Of a stretch of 64,000 bases of DNA, positions 1-6,464 are shown piece after piece (the first letter of the stretch is position 1; each line of letters starts with the position of its first letter). The translations under genes and the position numbers were made by a program. The stretch comes from JAVBWO01 sp036677375 (GTDB lineage Bacteria; Bacillota; Dehalobacteriia; UBA4068; UBA4997), in assembly GCA_036677375.1 (NCBI GenBank), contig JAVBWO010000012.1, positions 1 through 64,000 on the forward strand. The letters run 5' to 3'. The notes under the pieces are model-generated. The model was given only the letters and a program-made list of their open reading frames with translations. It had not been told where the DNA came from and searched no databases.

Positions 1-437
1 GGTACAAAGTCATTATCCGCATAAAATTTGCCGAGAGACGGATCGTCATGAGCTTCATAGGCAATCTGGCAATGCTCGGTGCTGTGTGTCATATTGATGA
101 GCCGCTCCACCGGAACGGGAGCGTATTGAGTCTGAACGGCATCCATCATCACCATGCCCTCGAAGCAGTCCAGTTCCCATGCACTTAGGGAAGACAGCCG
201 CTGGGCGAGGTGGTTCAGCTCATGCAGATTGGTATCGGGGTCGATAAACTGCGGCAGATAGTCCAGCTTGCAGCTTAAAACCTCCGCGGAATAGACGGTA
301 TCTCCGGTAATTCTTGCTTTTTCCAACGCATCCGCCAGCTCATAGGGTGTGGCGGGGAGTGCGATTTGTGCCGACGGATTTGCACCGGAAGGGTTCCACC
401 GGCTGAGTTCTACTTCAAAGATTTTTCCTTTATCCAA
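1..437 (-). CDS. ArdA-like antirestriction/conjugative-element accessory protein, cut by window edge
   Basis: The frame is open for 145 codons from a TTG at 437 to the window edge, so the C-terminus is missing. The TTG sits 8 nt behind GGGAGG, inside the end of the upstream gene, whose stop overlaps this start: translational coupling. The N-terminus reads MDKGKIFEVELSRWNPSG. A later stretch (DTNLHELNHLAQRLSSL, then AWELDCFEGMV) resembles the helical core of ArdA-type antirestriction proteins, DNA mimics that protect incoming conjugative DNA. The family call rests on this loose resemblance and on the LPD28-type neighbour; it could be another accessory protein of a mobile element. That it is a real gene is much surer than its name. 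Confidence 0.6.
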   Translation of the reverse strand, partial: MDKGKIFEVELSRWNPSGANPSAQIALPATPYELADALEKARITGDTVYSAEVLSCKLDYLPQFIDPDTNLHELNHLAQRLSSLSAWELDCFEGMVMMDAVQTQYAPVPVERLINMTHSTEHCQIAYEAHDDPSLGKFYADNDFV

Positions 438-810
438 GTGTCATTCCTCCCATCTTCACGCCTGACTCATCTGGATTGGATAATTCGGATGCGAGAGTGA
501 TTTTGTGCTCATCACAGAAGTCTGCGAGAGTCAGGGACTCACCGAGGAAATTGATGTTGTCCCGCAGCCTGCGGAAACCCTCCTTGGAGATAGTGACCGG
601 CTCCGGTGTCAAAACGGCTCCGGCGTGGTTAACGGTAACCTTATTTTCTATGCTCACCGGCCTGCCTGGATCATAGTCGGAGCCGCGCAAATCGTAGCAG
701 TAAAAGCCCACCGGCACCGTGGTTCGGTCGATGCGGGAATTGGTGAAAAGTGCTGGCTTTCCAAACAATTCTATGTGTTCATATTCTTCTTTTCTGGCGT
801 TAACGCTCAT
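430..810 (-). CDS. LPD28-domain protein of an integrative/conjugative element
   Basis: A 126-residue protein. I start it at the ATG at 810 because GGGAGG lies just upstream; the frame extends further 5' without another good signal. Most of the protein resembles the LPD28 domain (large polyvalent protein associated domain 28): an N-terminal ELFGKPALFTNSRID stretch, then YCYDLRGSD, a DPGRPVSIE turn and a VNHAG motif. Such domains occur as small proteins or modules in clostridial conjugative elements; their biochemical role is unknown. The stop overlaps the start of the next gene by 8 nt. No signal peptide or membrane segment. With its neighbours it marks 1-1165 as foreign to the housekeeping chromosome that follows. 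Confidence 0.75.
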   Translation of the reverse strand: MSVNARKEEYEHIELFGKPALFTNSRIDRTTVPVGFYCYDLRGSDYDPGRPVSIENKVTVNHAGAVLTPEPVTISKEGFRRLRDNINFLGESLTLADFCDEHKITLASELSNPDESGVKMGGMTLG

Positions 811-842
811 TTGAATACCTCCCTGTAAATATTGGTTTGTGA

Positions 843-947
843 TTACACAAAAACAGCTCCGTCGCACCACTTTTTCATGGCGTTATACAGCAGCAGTACC
901 TTGATTTGATCGGATACCTCTTTGTTAAATCAGTTTCCATGTTTCAT
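843..947 (-). pseudogene. Broken small gene of the mobile element (in-frame TGA or 1-nt frameshift)
   Basis: An ATG at 947 overlaps the stop of the upstream gene as ATGA and has AGGAAGG in front, but the frame hits TGA after five codons (MKHGN). The same frame then runs on as FNKEVSDQIKVLLLYNAMKK and ends at TAA at 843. Alternatively, adding one base in the short frame starting METDL would restore METD-[F/L]-NKEVSDQ. The charged, amphipathic look and coupling to the upstream gene suggest a formerly intact gene of about 32-34 codons. UGA read as selenocysteine is possible in this organism but unlikely here. No family recognised. Confidence 0.45.
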
Positions 948-1165
948 CTTGCACCTTCCTTGCGTTTTGCAGTTTTTTGCATATCCGTTCTAAGGCAATC
1001 TCCCTCAGCGCTGTAGCAGATGAAGCCGTGGGACGGGTATGGGCAGCCGCCACAGCTTTGAAATGGACCGCATGGCCGTTCAGCCGGGGGTATTCTACCT
1101 ACAGTGGAGAGATTGTTTGAATCGTAGCAGGCGGTTTGTTTATTTCTTTTATAGTGTACCAGCAT
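944..1165 (-). CDS. Cysteine-rich small protein of the mobile element
   Basis: A 73-residue protein with ATG at 1165 and GGAAAGGAAAGG upstream. It has six cysteines, with the central cluster reading CGPFQSCGGCPYPSHG followed by a further Cys pair (ICYSAEGDC). The spacing suggests a small metal-binding or disulfide-knotted fold. The N-terminus is basic (MLVHYKRNK) and so is the C-terminus (KTAKRKEGAR). The stop overlaps the next start by ATGA. I do not recognise a named family; the operon with LPD28- and ArdA-like genes places it in an integrative element. A strong hairpin with a T-run lies directly in front of its ribosome binding site. Confidence 0.6.
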   Translation of the reverse strand: MLVHYKRNKQTACYDSNNLSTVGRIPPAERPCGPFQSCGGCPYPSHGFICYSAEGDCLRTDMQKTAKRKEGAR

Positions 1166-1180
1166 GACCTTTCCTTTCCA

Positions 1181-1236
1181 GAAAACAAAAAAGCCGGAGA
1201 ATAAAAGTGCATTCCTGCACTCCGATTCTCCGGCCT
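1181..1236 (-). terminator. Strong hairpin with T-run in front of the Cys-rich gene
   Basis: Arms GCCGGAGAAT (1193-1202) and ATTCTCCGGC (1225-1234) enclose a second pairing GTGCA/TGCAC. On the minus strand the stem is followed by TTTTTTG, a good intrinsic terminator. It ends only about 15-25 nt before the start codon at 1165, so it either ends transcription entering the element from the tRNA side or acts as an attenuator for the Cys-rich gene operon. Confidence 0.7.
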
Positions 1237-1276
1237 TCTAATGCTTTCAAATTTAATGTGATTTTGGTGTATATAT

Positions 1277-1409
1277 AAAAAAAGGGCGCTAACTTTATCG
1301 GCTTTCATTCAGCCTTAAAAATCGGAGCCCTTTTTGATTTCAGCTTGTTCATCTGATTGTATTTTGAGTGGCGCCCTTTTTCATTTCGCTCTGTACTAAA
1401 AAGGGCGCT
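1277..1409. repeat. Cluster of AAAAAGGGCGC inverted-repeat arms
   Basis: The motif AAAAAGGGCGCT occurs at 1279-1290 and 1398-1409, and in inverted form at 1370-1381 (exact) and 1325-1335 (imperfect, GGAGCCCTTTTT). The arms can pair as two neighbouring hairpins, 1277-1336 and 1370-1409. On the minus strand the first could end as GCGCCCTTTTTTT and serve as a terminator. The cluster lies between the mobile-element genes and the tRNA cluster and may mark the element boundary. No convincing protein-coding frame lies in 1240-1560. Confidence 0.6.
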
Positions 1410-1478
1410 GCTCATGAATGTTTTTACTTGTAGGTTTGAGTCCTGTCAGAGTGAAGCTTTTACCCCAATAAATCTACG

Positions 1479-1513
1479 AAAAAAGAGCTTCCACTTTTCA
1501 TCGTGGAAGCTCT
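1479..1513 (-). terminator. Intrinsic terminator of the tRNA cluster
   Basis: Perfect 11-bp stem: arms AGAGCTTCCAC (1484-1494) and GTGGAAGCTCT (1503-1513) with an 8-nt loop, followed on the minus strand by TTTTTT. It lies about 60 nt behind the 3' end of tRNA-Gly and is the natural end of the tRNA transcript. Confidence 0.85.
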
Positions 1514-1570
1514 TGAAAGGCTTGGATTTACTGGCTTTGTAAGCAATAAATCTTTTTTACCTTTTGTTTT

Positions 1571-1645
<75 letters not shown>

Positions 1646-1649
1646 ATAA

Positions 1650-1725
1650 TGGTGCCTTGGGGCGGAATTGAACCACCGACACGGGGATTTTCAGTCCCCT
1701 GCTCTACCGACTGAGCTACCAAGGC
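1650..1725 (-). tRNA. tRNA-Phe (anticodon GAA)
   Basis: Acceptor GCCTTGG/CCAAGGC, D-arm AGCTCAGTCGGTAGAGC, anticodon loop ACTGAAAAT (GAA), T-arm GGTTCAATTCC, encoded CCA. Separated from tRNA-Gly by 4 nt, so the cluster is a single transcript needing processing. Confidence 0.97.
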
Positions 1726-1729
1726 GGTT

Positions 1730-1806
1730 TGGCGGAACTGACGGGAGTCGAACCCGCGATCTTCGGCGTGACAGGCCGACATGTTAGACCACTACACCAC
1801 AGTTCC
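1730..1806 (-). tRNA. tRNA-Asp (anticodon GTC)
   Basis: Acceptor GGAACTG/CAGTTCC, D-arm with TAGTGGTCTAACA, anticodon loop CCTGTCACG (GTC), T-arm GGGTTCGACTCCC, discriminator G and encoded CCA. 77 nt, 4 nt upstream of tRNA-Phe. Confidence 0.97.
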
Positions 1807-1810
1807 ACAC

Positions 1811-1886
<76 letters not shown>

Positions 1887-1915
1887 GTGCACACACTTGC
1901 ATGTGACACTTGAAC

Positions 1916-1944
1916 ATTTTACTTTATTTCGTTTTATTTGTCAA
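1916..1944 (-). promoter_or_regulatory. Proximal sigma-A promoter of the tRNA cluster
   Basis: TTGACA at 1944-1939, a 17-nt spacer and TAAAAT at 1921-1916. The predicted start, near 1909, is about 23 nt before tRNA-Val. Consensus -35 and spacing. Confidence 0.85.
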
Positions 1945-2032
1945 GGTTTTTTTCCAACTATGCAAGTCGCTGAAACTTTTTGTTAGGCTCAAAACCTTGC
2001 CGCCAAAGGGCTCAGCTCCCAAGTGCTTTATC

Positions 2033-2061
2033 ATTATAACCAATCGAGAGCCCTTTGTCAA
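2033..2061 (-). promoter_or_regulatory. Distal consensus promoter upstream of the tRNA cluster
   Basis: TTGACA at 2061-2056, a 17-nt spacer and TATAAT at 2038-2033: a full consensus match. A 9-bp inverted repeat AAAGGGCTC/GAGCCCTTT (2005-2013 and 2048-2056) straddles the -10 region and touches the -35; it may be an operator or only a fold. It forms a tandem pair with the promoter at 1916-1944. I see no other gene between it and the tRNAs. Confidence 0.75.
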
Positions 2062-2131
2062 CACGGTTTGTCACATTTTATAGAGAAAATTTCTTCCTGC
2101 GTTTTCCAGGTCTTTTTGCTTTTAGCGCCAG

Positions 2132-3616
2132 TTAACGTGTGATCTGGATTCCTTGATTTTCCGGATACCATTCCACATTAGCGCCCATATGCTCCGCAAA
2201 GAAGCGTATCGGAATAAGGATGGTATTGTTTTTTTCGATTATCGTAGCGTTGTAATGATAGCCGTCTTTTTTGATTTGCTTGTTCATGGTGTCAATGGAA
2301 AATTTATCACCGCCTTTGGTTATGGTGATGATGCCGTTTTGCCAATCCACCCAGGCGCCCATGGCGCTGGCCACTTGTCTCAGGGGCGCATAGGCAACCC
2401 CTTTCATTTCTATGGGAACAGTGGGCAATGTAAGATAACCTCTTCCGGTAACCATGGTCTCCGAGCCGATATGCATGGTAATGGTATCGGTAAAGATCAT
2501 ATTACGGCACATTTCCAACGCTGCTTCTTCTTGTTTTGCCGTATCATCAATGACGATATCCGGTACGACGCCGCCATTTTCATGGATGTTCTGATAATTG
2601 CGCGTAAAAACCTGAGCGATGGTAAGGGTGAAACCGGAACCGTCTTTTAAACTGTAAACATTTTGCATAAGGCCTTTACCATAGGTCTTGGTGCCGATCA
2701 AAACACTGCTGTCGGCATCCTGCATGGCTCCCGCCAGGAATTCCGCCGCCGAAGCGGTATTTTCATTGACTAAAGTCACAAGAGGCAGATCGGAATAATA
2801 GCCTTCTCCGGTGGATTTGACAAATTCTTCGCTGCCGCCTTTATAACGGAAAAAAGCAATGGGGCCGGCAGGAACAAAATAATTGGCTACATCGACCAAA
2901 GATCTTACCAACCCCCCAGGGCAATCCCGCAGGTCTAAGAGCAATACTTTGGCGCCCTGTACGCGCAAAACGCTTAGGGCGGTCTTGACTTCCTGCCCGG
3001 TGGCTTCCTTAAACTCTCCGATATAAAGATAGCCGATACCATCTTCCAGCATCTGATAAGTAACGCTTGGGACAATGGTCACTTGCACCTGAATGGTTTT
3101 GGTGAAGGTACTCTCCCCTCGCTGGATCACCAGAGTCAGTTGGTCGCCATCTTCAATGGCCAGAAGCGTTTCTGCCTCCGTATTGGTGAGATCCACGGTA
3201 GAGGCGCCGTTAATGCTTTTGATCACGTCGCCTTTCTGCAAACCGGCCTTTGCGGCGGGGGAATCATCAATGGTAGCGGATATGACCATCCCGGTTCCCG
3301 TCTCCTGCTTATAATAAATGCCCAGCATAGCCCGCTCATTGTCCAGCTCTTGAGTATACAGTTTAAAGTCTTCCGGACTAAAATAGCGGGAATATTTATC
3401 CCCCAGGCTTTCCACCATGGCTTTGACATCTTCTGTCTGTATCTTTTGGTCGTCATATGTAAAGTAAAAATTGCGCCGGATAAGAAAACGAGCCATTTCC
3501 GAAACGGTAAGTTCATCTGTAAGGTTGATGCTGACAGCAAAAGCAGCCCCGCTGTAGGCGGTCAATAAAAAAGCCGCTAGAATCACCATCAATAGTAATT
3601 TCTTCGTTTTATGCAT
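2132..3616 (-). CDS. ctpA: C-terminal processing peptidase (S41 family) with copper-amine-oxidase-like C-terminal domain
   Basis: A 494-residue exported serine protease. Residues 1-27 are a signal peptide (basic MHKTKK, hydrophobic core, AFA at the cleavage site). A PDZ domain covers about 95-180 (GLQKGDVIKSINGAS). The S41 catalytic core follows, with Ser289 in ENTASAAEF and Lys314 in TYGKG, 25 residues apart as expected for the Ser-Lys dyad. Residues about 395-494 form a copper-amine-oxidase-N-like wall-associated domain (APLRQVASAMGAWVDW, then LIPIRFFAEHMGANV), which suggests the enzyme stays at the cell envelope. Its start overlaps the nth stop by 8 nt, so the two are cotranscribed. Likely substrates are exported proteins; none can be named. 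Confidence 0.93.
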   Translation of the reverse strand: MHKTKKLLLMVILAAFLLTAYSGAAFAVSINLTDELTVSEMARFLIRRNFYFTYDDQKIQTEDVKAMVESLGDKYSRYFSPEDFKLYTQELDNERAMLGIYYKQETGTGMVISATIDDSPAAKAGLQKGDVIKSINGASTVDLTNTEAETLLAIEDGDQLTLVIQRGESTFTKTIQVQVTIVPSVTYQMLEDGIGYLYIGEFKEATGQEVKTALSVLRVQGAKVLLLDLRDCPGGLVRSLVDVANYFVPAGPIAFFRYKGGSEEFVKSTGEGYYSDLPLVTLVNENTASAAEFLAGAMQDADSSVLIGTKTYGKGLMQNVYSLKDGSGFTLTIAQVFTRNYQNIHENGGVVPDIVIDDTAKQEEAALEMCRNMIFTDTITMHIGSETMVTGRGYLTLPTVPIEMKGVAYAPLRQVASAMGAWVDWQNGIITITKGGDKFSIDTMNKQIKKDGYHYNATIIEKNNTILIPIRFFAEHMGANVEWYPENQGIQITR

Positions 3617-4253
3617 TTTTCAACAATCCTTTCTTTTCCGGGCATCGTACCGCAAGGGGGCAAATATCGCATTGGGGCCTTCTGGCATGGCAAAGGCGCC
3701 GGCCGTGCCAGATCAGCCAATGATGGGCAAAAGCCCACTTTTCCTTGGGAATAATGGCGCAAAGCTCTTTTTCAACGCCATCGGTATGGTTGGCCACGGC
3801 CAACCCCAAACGCCGGGAAACCCGAAAAACATGGGTATCAACAGCCAAAGCCGGTTCCCCGAAACCCACAGCCAATACCACGTTGGCTGTTTTCCTGCCG
3901 ACGCCGGGCAATGACATCAAAGCCTCCCGTTCGCGCGGCACCACTCCGCCGTATTCCGAGAGGAGCTTTTGACTGAGAGCAACAAGATTTTTCGCTTTAT
4001 TTTTATACAGACCGCAAGTCTTGATATATGGTTCCAGTTCCTCAGGCGTTAACTGGGCAAAACTTGCCGCGTCGCCATATGTTTGAAAAAGCGTCTCCGT
4101 GATCTTATTGACCTGATTATCATTGGTTTGCGCTGAAAGCACTACGGCGACCAGCAATTGAAAAATACTGTTAAAATGTAAAGCGGATACGGAACCGCCA
4201 TATTGCTCTTCTAATATTTTCAAGATTTCTTTTTGGTTTTTTGTAGCAGCCAT
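3609..4253 (-). CDS. nth: Endonuclease III (base-excision repair DNA glycosylase/AP lyase)
   Basis: A 214-residue enzyme that removes oxidised pyrimidines and cleaves the abasic site. It shows the helix-hairpin-helix LPGVGRKTANVVL with the catalytic Lys in GRKTAN, the catalytic Asp in VDTHVFRVSRRLGL, and a C-terminal 4Fe-4S loop C-x6-C-x2-C-x5-C (CHARRPQCDICPLAVRC). I choose ATG 4253: GGGGG lies 7 nt upstream, and the in-frame ATG at 4286 falls inside the -10 box of the promoter, so it cannot be translated. It overlaps ctpA by 8 nt. Confidence 0.95.
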   Translation of the reverse strand: MAATKNQKEILKILEEQYGGSVSALHFNSIFQLLVAVVLSAQTNDNQVNKITETLFQTYGDAASFAQLTPEELEPYIKTCGLYKNKAKNLVALSQKLLSEYGGVVPREREALMSLPGVGRKTANVVLAVGFGEPALAVDTHVFRVSRRLGLAVANHTDGVEKELCAIIPKEKWAFAHHWLIWHGRRLCHARRPQCDICPLAVRCPEKKGLLKNA

Positions 4254-4284
4254 CGGCATTCCCCCTATTTCTCTTATGCAATCC

Positions 4285-4312
4285 ATTATACACCCCTACC
4301 ATTTTTAGTCAA
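4285..4312 (-). promoter_or_regulatory. Sigma-A promoter of nth-ctpA
   Basis: TTGACT at 4312-4307, a 16-nt spacer and TATAAT at 4290-4285. The predicted start is near 4278, about 25 nt ahead of the chosen nth start codon. Confidence 0.75.
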
Positions 4313-4313
4313 A

Positions 4314-4342
4314 TAAAAAGAGAGATGGTAGTCCATCTCTCT
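4314..4342 (-). terminator. Intrinsic terminator behind the coat-like genes
   Basis: 10-bp stem AGAGAGATGG/CCATCTCTCT (4319-4328 and 4333-4342) followed on the minus strand by TTTTTATTT. It separates the coat-like gene at 4363 from the nth promoter. Confidence 0.85.
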
Positions 4343-4362
4343 TTAAATCTTCACAAAAAAAT

Positions 4363-4641
4363 TTACTGAGCGGAAGAACCGGAAGAACCGGAAGAGCTTA
4401 ACTGCTGGGCTTTGGTGGCAATTTGGCTCAATTCTTGCTGGTTTGCCATGCTTAAAGAATACCAACCGTTTTGCTGCATTAAACTGAAAATTTCATGATT
4501 GGCCCGCATGTGATCCTGACAGATTCTCATGGCATCATTTAAAAGATTTTGATTAGCGATTTCAGTGGAAAACTGAGAATATACGCCTACCATATATTTT
4601 TCGTCTTTCAGGCAATCCCAGGAAATGCTTTTGTCGTCCAT
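4363..4641 (-). CDS. Spore-coat CotF-like protein
   Basis: A 92-residue helical protein with features of the CotF-type coat family: an N-terminal SWDCLKDEKYMVGVYSQF segment, helix 2 with LLNDAMRICQDHMRANHEIF, and MQQNGWYSLSMANQQE. The C-terminus is a low-complexity SSSGSSGSSAQ tail. The start at 4641 has GGAGG upstream. It lies 35 nt behind a second small helical gene, probably in the same transcript. Family members are late sporulation proteins of the coat or inter-coat space; I see no sporulation-sigma promoter clear enough to claim. Confidence 0.8.
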   Translation of the reverse strand: MDDKSISWDCLKDEKYMVGVYSQFSTEIANQNLLNDAMRICQDHMRANHEIFSLMQQNGWYSLSMANQQELSQIATKAQQLSSSGSSGSSAQ

Positions 4642-4676
4642 CGTATTCCCTCCTTATTTAAAATTTTGATATTGAT

Positions 4677-4889
4677 TTAATGTGTGGTAGTGCTGCCGGG
4701 TATATGCTGTTTCAACAGTTCTAAATGACTCTGATGCATTTGCGCAATGTTTTTCAAGGTATTGGACAATTGCTGATTCTGTACCTTAGAAGCGGACTGA
4801 TTGAATTTGGTTTGCTCCTTTTGAGCCATTTCCATACAATCGGTAATATAAGAGACTTCTTTGGAACTTAACTGTTGTTGCTGTTGCAT
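4677..4889 (-). CDS. Small coat-associated helical protein
   Basis: A 70-residue protein starting MQQQQQ, with AAAAAGGAGGT upstream of the ATG at 4889. It consists of two predicted helices: VSYITDCMEMAQKEQTKFNQ and LSNTLKNIAQMHQSHLELLK. The size, the Gln-rich start and the two-helix core resemble the N-terminal half of CotF-like coat proteins, as does its neighbour. The pair may form a heteromeric helical bundle (inference). No signal peptide. The name is tentative; the gene itself is well supported. Confidence 0.7.
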   Translation of the reverse strand: MQQQQQLSSKEVSYITDCMEMAQKEQTKFNQSASKVQNQQLSNTLKNIAQMHQSHLELLKQHIPGSTTTH

Positions 4890-4997
4890 GACTGTACCTC
4901 CTTTTTCATTTATTCACTTCTTATTATTGCTTTCCGCAACAGGATTTATGCAGGATGATTATTTGTAATTATTTTTGCTGCGCCAATTTCAATTATA

Positions 4998-5026
4998 ACA
5001 AAAGGACAGGCTATCCTGCCCTTTTG
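4998..5026 (-). terminator. Intrinsic terminator behind the DUF1540 gene
   Basis: Hairpin AAAAGGGCAGG-ATAG-CCTGTCCTTTT on the minus strand followed by GTTATAA. It lies 36 nt behind the stop of the DUF1540 gene and isolates it from the coat-like pair. Confidence 0.75.
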
Positions 5027-5061
5027 TTGCTTTTCATCGTATTTTAGAGCAAAGAATTCTT

Positions 5062-5226
5062 TTAGGAGTGACGAAAGGTATGGCAGGCGGTTTCGCTTTC
5101 ATCTGTCACGTGTTGGGTTCCAGAGGAGAGAACTTCTACTTCATCGGCTTCGCAAGCATCATTGTTGTTATAATAGCATTCTTCAACTTTGCATTTGATT
5201 TTATTTTGATTCAACTTGTTATTCAA
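5062..5226 (-). CDS. DUF1540 small cysteine protein
   Basis: A 54-residue protein starting at TTG 5226, 8 nt behind a perfect AAGGAGG; the longer frame up to 5340 has no such signal and begins with an unlikely hydrophobic stretch. The core has four Cys in the DUF1540 pattern: IKCKVEECYYNNNDACEA and later TACHTF. Such proteins are small, probably metal-binding, and common in spore-forming Clostridia; their function is unknown. It forms its own transcription unit, with terminators on both sides. Confidence 0.8.
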   Translation of the reverse strand: MNNKLNQNKIKCKVEECYYNNNDACEADEVEVLSSGTQHVTDESETACHTFRHS

Positions 5227-5307
5227 CCGGCACACCTCCTTCAGTATTAATTTCAATCTTAAGTTGTCCAATTTAAAAAGAATTATTTTGTAAATTTTTA
5301 ACAAAAA

Positions 5308-5338
5308 TATAAAAAGACCCTGCCGTATCAGCAGGGTC
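5308..5338 (-). terminator. Intrinsic terminator behind the UPF0173 hydrolase
   Basis: Perfect 8-bp stem GACCCTGC/GCAGGGTC (5316-5323 and 5331-5338), 7-nt loop, then TTTTTATATTTTT on the minus strand. Confidence 0.9.
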
Positions 5339-5389
5339 AAGTATGGTTTATATGGTTTATTACGTTTATGACGGAGCAGGTTTATCAGG

Positions 5390-6073
5390 TTATTTCAAGA
5401 CGTAGCTCTCTCCCGGTGCCAGAATGATGCAGACACTGTCTGTTCTGCTCTCTACCGAATCTTTAAAGGCTTCGGGGTCCTGAGAAATAACATGGAAAGT
5501 ATTATAGTGTATGGGAATCACAATATCCGGATCCAACCAGCCGGTGGCAATCATGGCGTCGACGGGGCCCATGGTAAAATTGCCGCCGATGGGCAAAAAA
5601 GCCACATTAATCTCATGTTTACCTATGGTCTTGCCGATATCGCCAAAAAGACCGGTGTCGCCAGCATGATAGAAACAAATATTATCCAACCAGATCAAAA
5701 AACCGCAGGCCACGCCGCAAGTGGTGCCATCAGGCAAAGAAGAGCTATGCCAGGCCTGCGTCATTTTGACTTTGAAACCGTCCGGAAAGGTATAAGCGCC
5801 GCCGATATTCATGGTATGAAAGTTGGAACAGCCGTGTTTTTTCAAATAGCATTCGATCTCTGGAACACAGATAACGGTAGCGCCGGTTCTTTTGGCAATA
5901 TCCACCGTATCTCCCAAATGATCCTTGTGGGCATGGGTTACAAAAATATAATCGGCCTCTACTTCGTTTGGCGTCGTTTTTATTAATGGATTTCCGGTGA
6001 GAAAAGGATCTATCACAATCTTTTTACTGCCCTCTATGGCAACACAGGCATGTCCGTGAAATTTGATCAGCAT
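5390..6073 (-). CDS. Metal-dependent hydrolase, UPF0173 (metallo-beta-lactamase fold)
   Basis: A 227-residue cytoplasmic protein of the metallo-beta-lactamase superfamily, UPF0173 branch. Metal ligands are visible: an early H in HGHACV, the HxHxDH motif in VTHAHKDHLGD, the His/Asp of YHAGDTG, and a late His in PIHYNTF. ATG 6073 is preferred over the in-frame GTG at 6079 because GGAGG lies 8 nt before the ATG and only 2 nt before the GTG. It has its own promoter and terminator. Its substrate is unknown; related folds hydrolyse esters, lactones or RNA. Confidence 0.9.
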   Translation of the reverse strand: MLIKFHGHACVAIEGSKKIVIDPFLTGNPLIKTTPNEVEADYIFVTHAHKDHLGDTVDIAKRTGATVICVPEIECYLKKHGCSNFHTMNIGGAYTFPDGFKVKMTQAWHSSSLPDGTTCGVACGFLIWLDNICFYHAGDTGLFGDIGKTIGKHEINVAFLPIGGNFTMGPVDAMIATGWLDPDIVIPIHYNTFHVISQDPEAFKDSVESRTDSVCIILAPGESYVLK

Positions 6074-6109
6074 GTTCACTACCTCCTCCGAGCATCTTGT
6101 ATACAGTCC

Positions 6110-6138
6110 ATTATACCACAGCGCCGCCTTGAAGTAAA
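6110..6138 (-). promoter_or_regulatory. Promoter of the UPF0173 hydrolase
   Basis: TTTACT at 6138-6133, a 17-nt spacer and TATAAT at 6115-6110, with an extended -10 TGG directly in front. The start site is predicted near 6103. Confidence 0.75.
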
Positions 6139-6140
6139 TA

Positions 6141-6341
6141 TTAACAAATCAGCAAAGCGCTAACCAATAGGAGCAGCATCAAGATGATCCAGAAAGACGG
6201 GCAAAACATGATATATAGAATAAGCCCAAAGGTAGCGGTTATAATCAAGCATCTGGAATATTGTCTGAGCACACCCGGATGACAGCCCCGCTGGCAGTAA
6301 AGGTTCCGACAAAATTGGCAAAAATTGTACCACCAGCCCAT
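6141..6341 (-). CDS. Small cysteine-rich membrane protein, unknown function
   Basis: A 66-residue protein with ATG 6341 behind GGGGGG. The N-terminal third carries a Cys cluster C-x2-C-x4-C-x3-C (FCQFCRNLYCQRGC); the rest is two hydrophobic segments, about residues 32-48 (LIITATFGLILYIMF) and 49-65 (PSFWIILMLLLLVSALLI), ending in Cys. It looks like a zinc-ribbon-like or disulfide head on a membrane hairpin. No family recognised. It is flanked by addA upstream and the hydrolase promoter downstream and may be monocistronic. The good ribosome binding site and non-random composition argue for a real gene. Confidence 0.6.
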   Translation of the reverse strand: MGWWYNFCQFCRNLYCQRGCHPGVLRQYSRCLIITATFGLILYIMFCPSFWIILMLLLLVSALLIC

Positions 6342-6464
6342 CAGAATCCCCCCTTTTTTCTTTCTACTTTTAATATATGAAGGGGGTACTTAAAGGTGAG
6401 CTATTCCCTATTATTTATATTGATTCATTTTATTTGATTGTCATATTCCCCCTGTTTCCTTGTT

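Noticed and set aside
1430..1447. T-arm-like sequence GTAGGTTTGAGTCCTGT, possible tRNA remnant or attachment site
   Set aside because: Two of five stem pairs are wobble, and no acceptor stem or anticodon arm is around it; too weak to call.
1357..1542. 61-codon plus-strand frame near the tRNA cluster
   Set aside because: Overlaps the repeat arms and the tRNA terminator, with no ribosome binding site.
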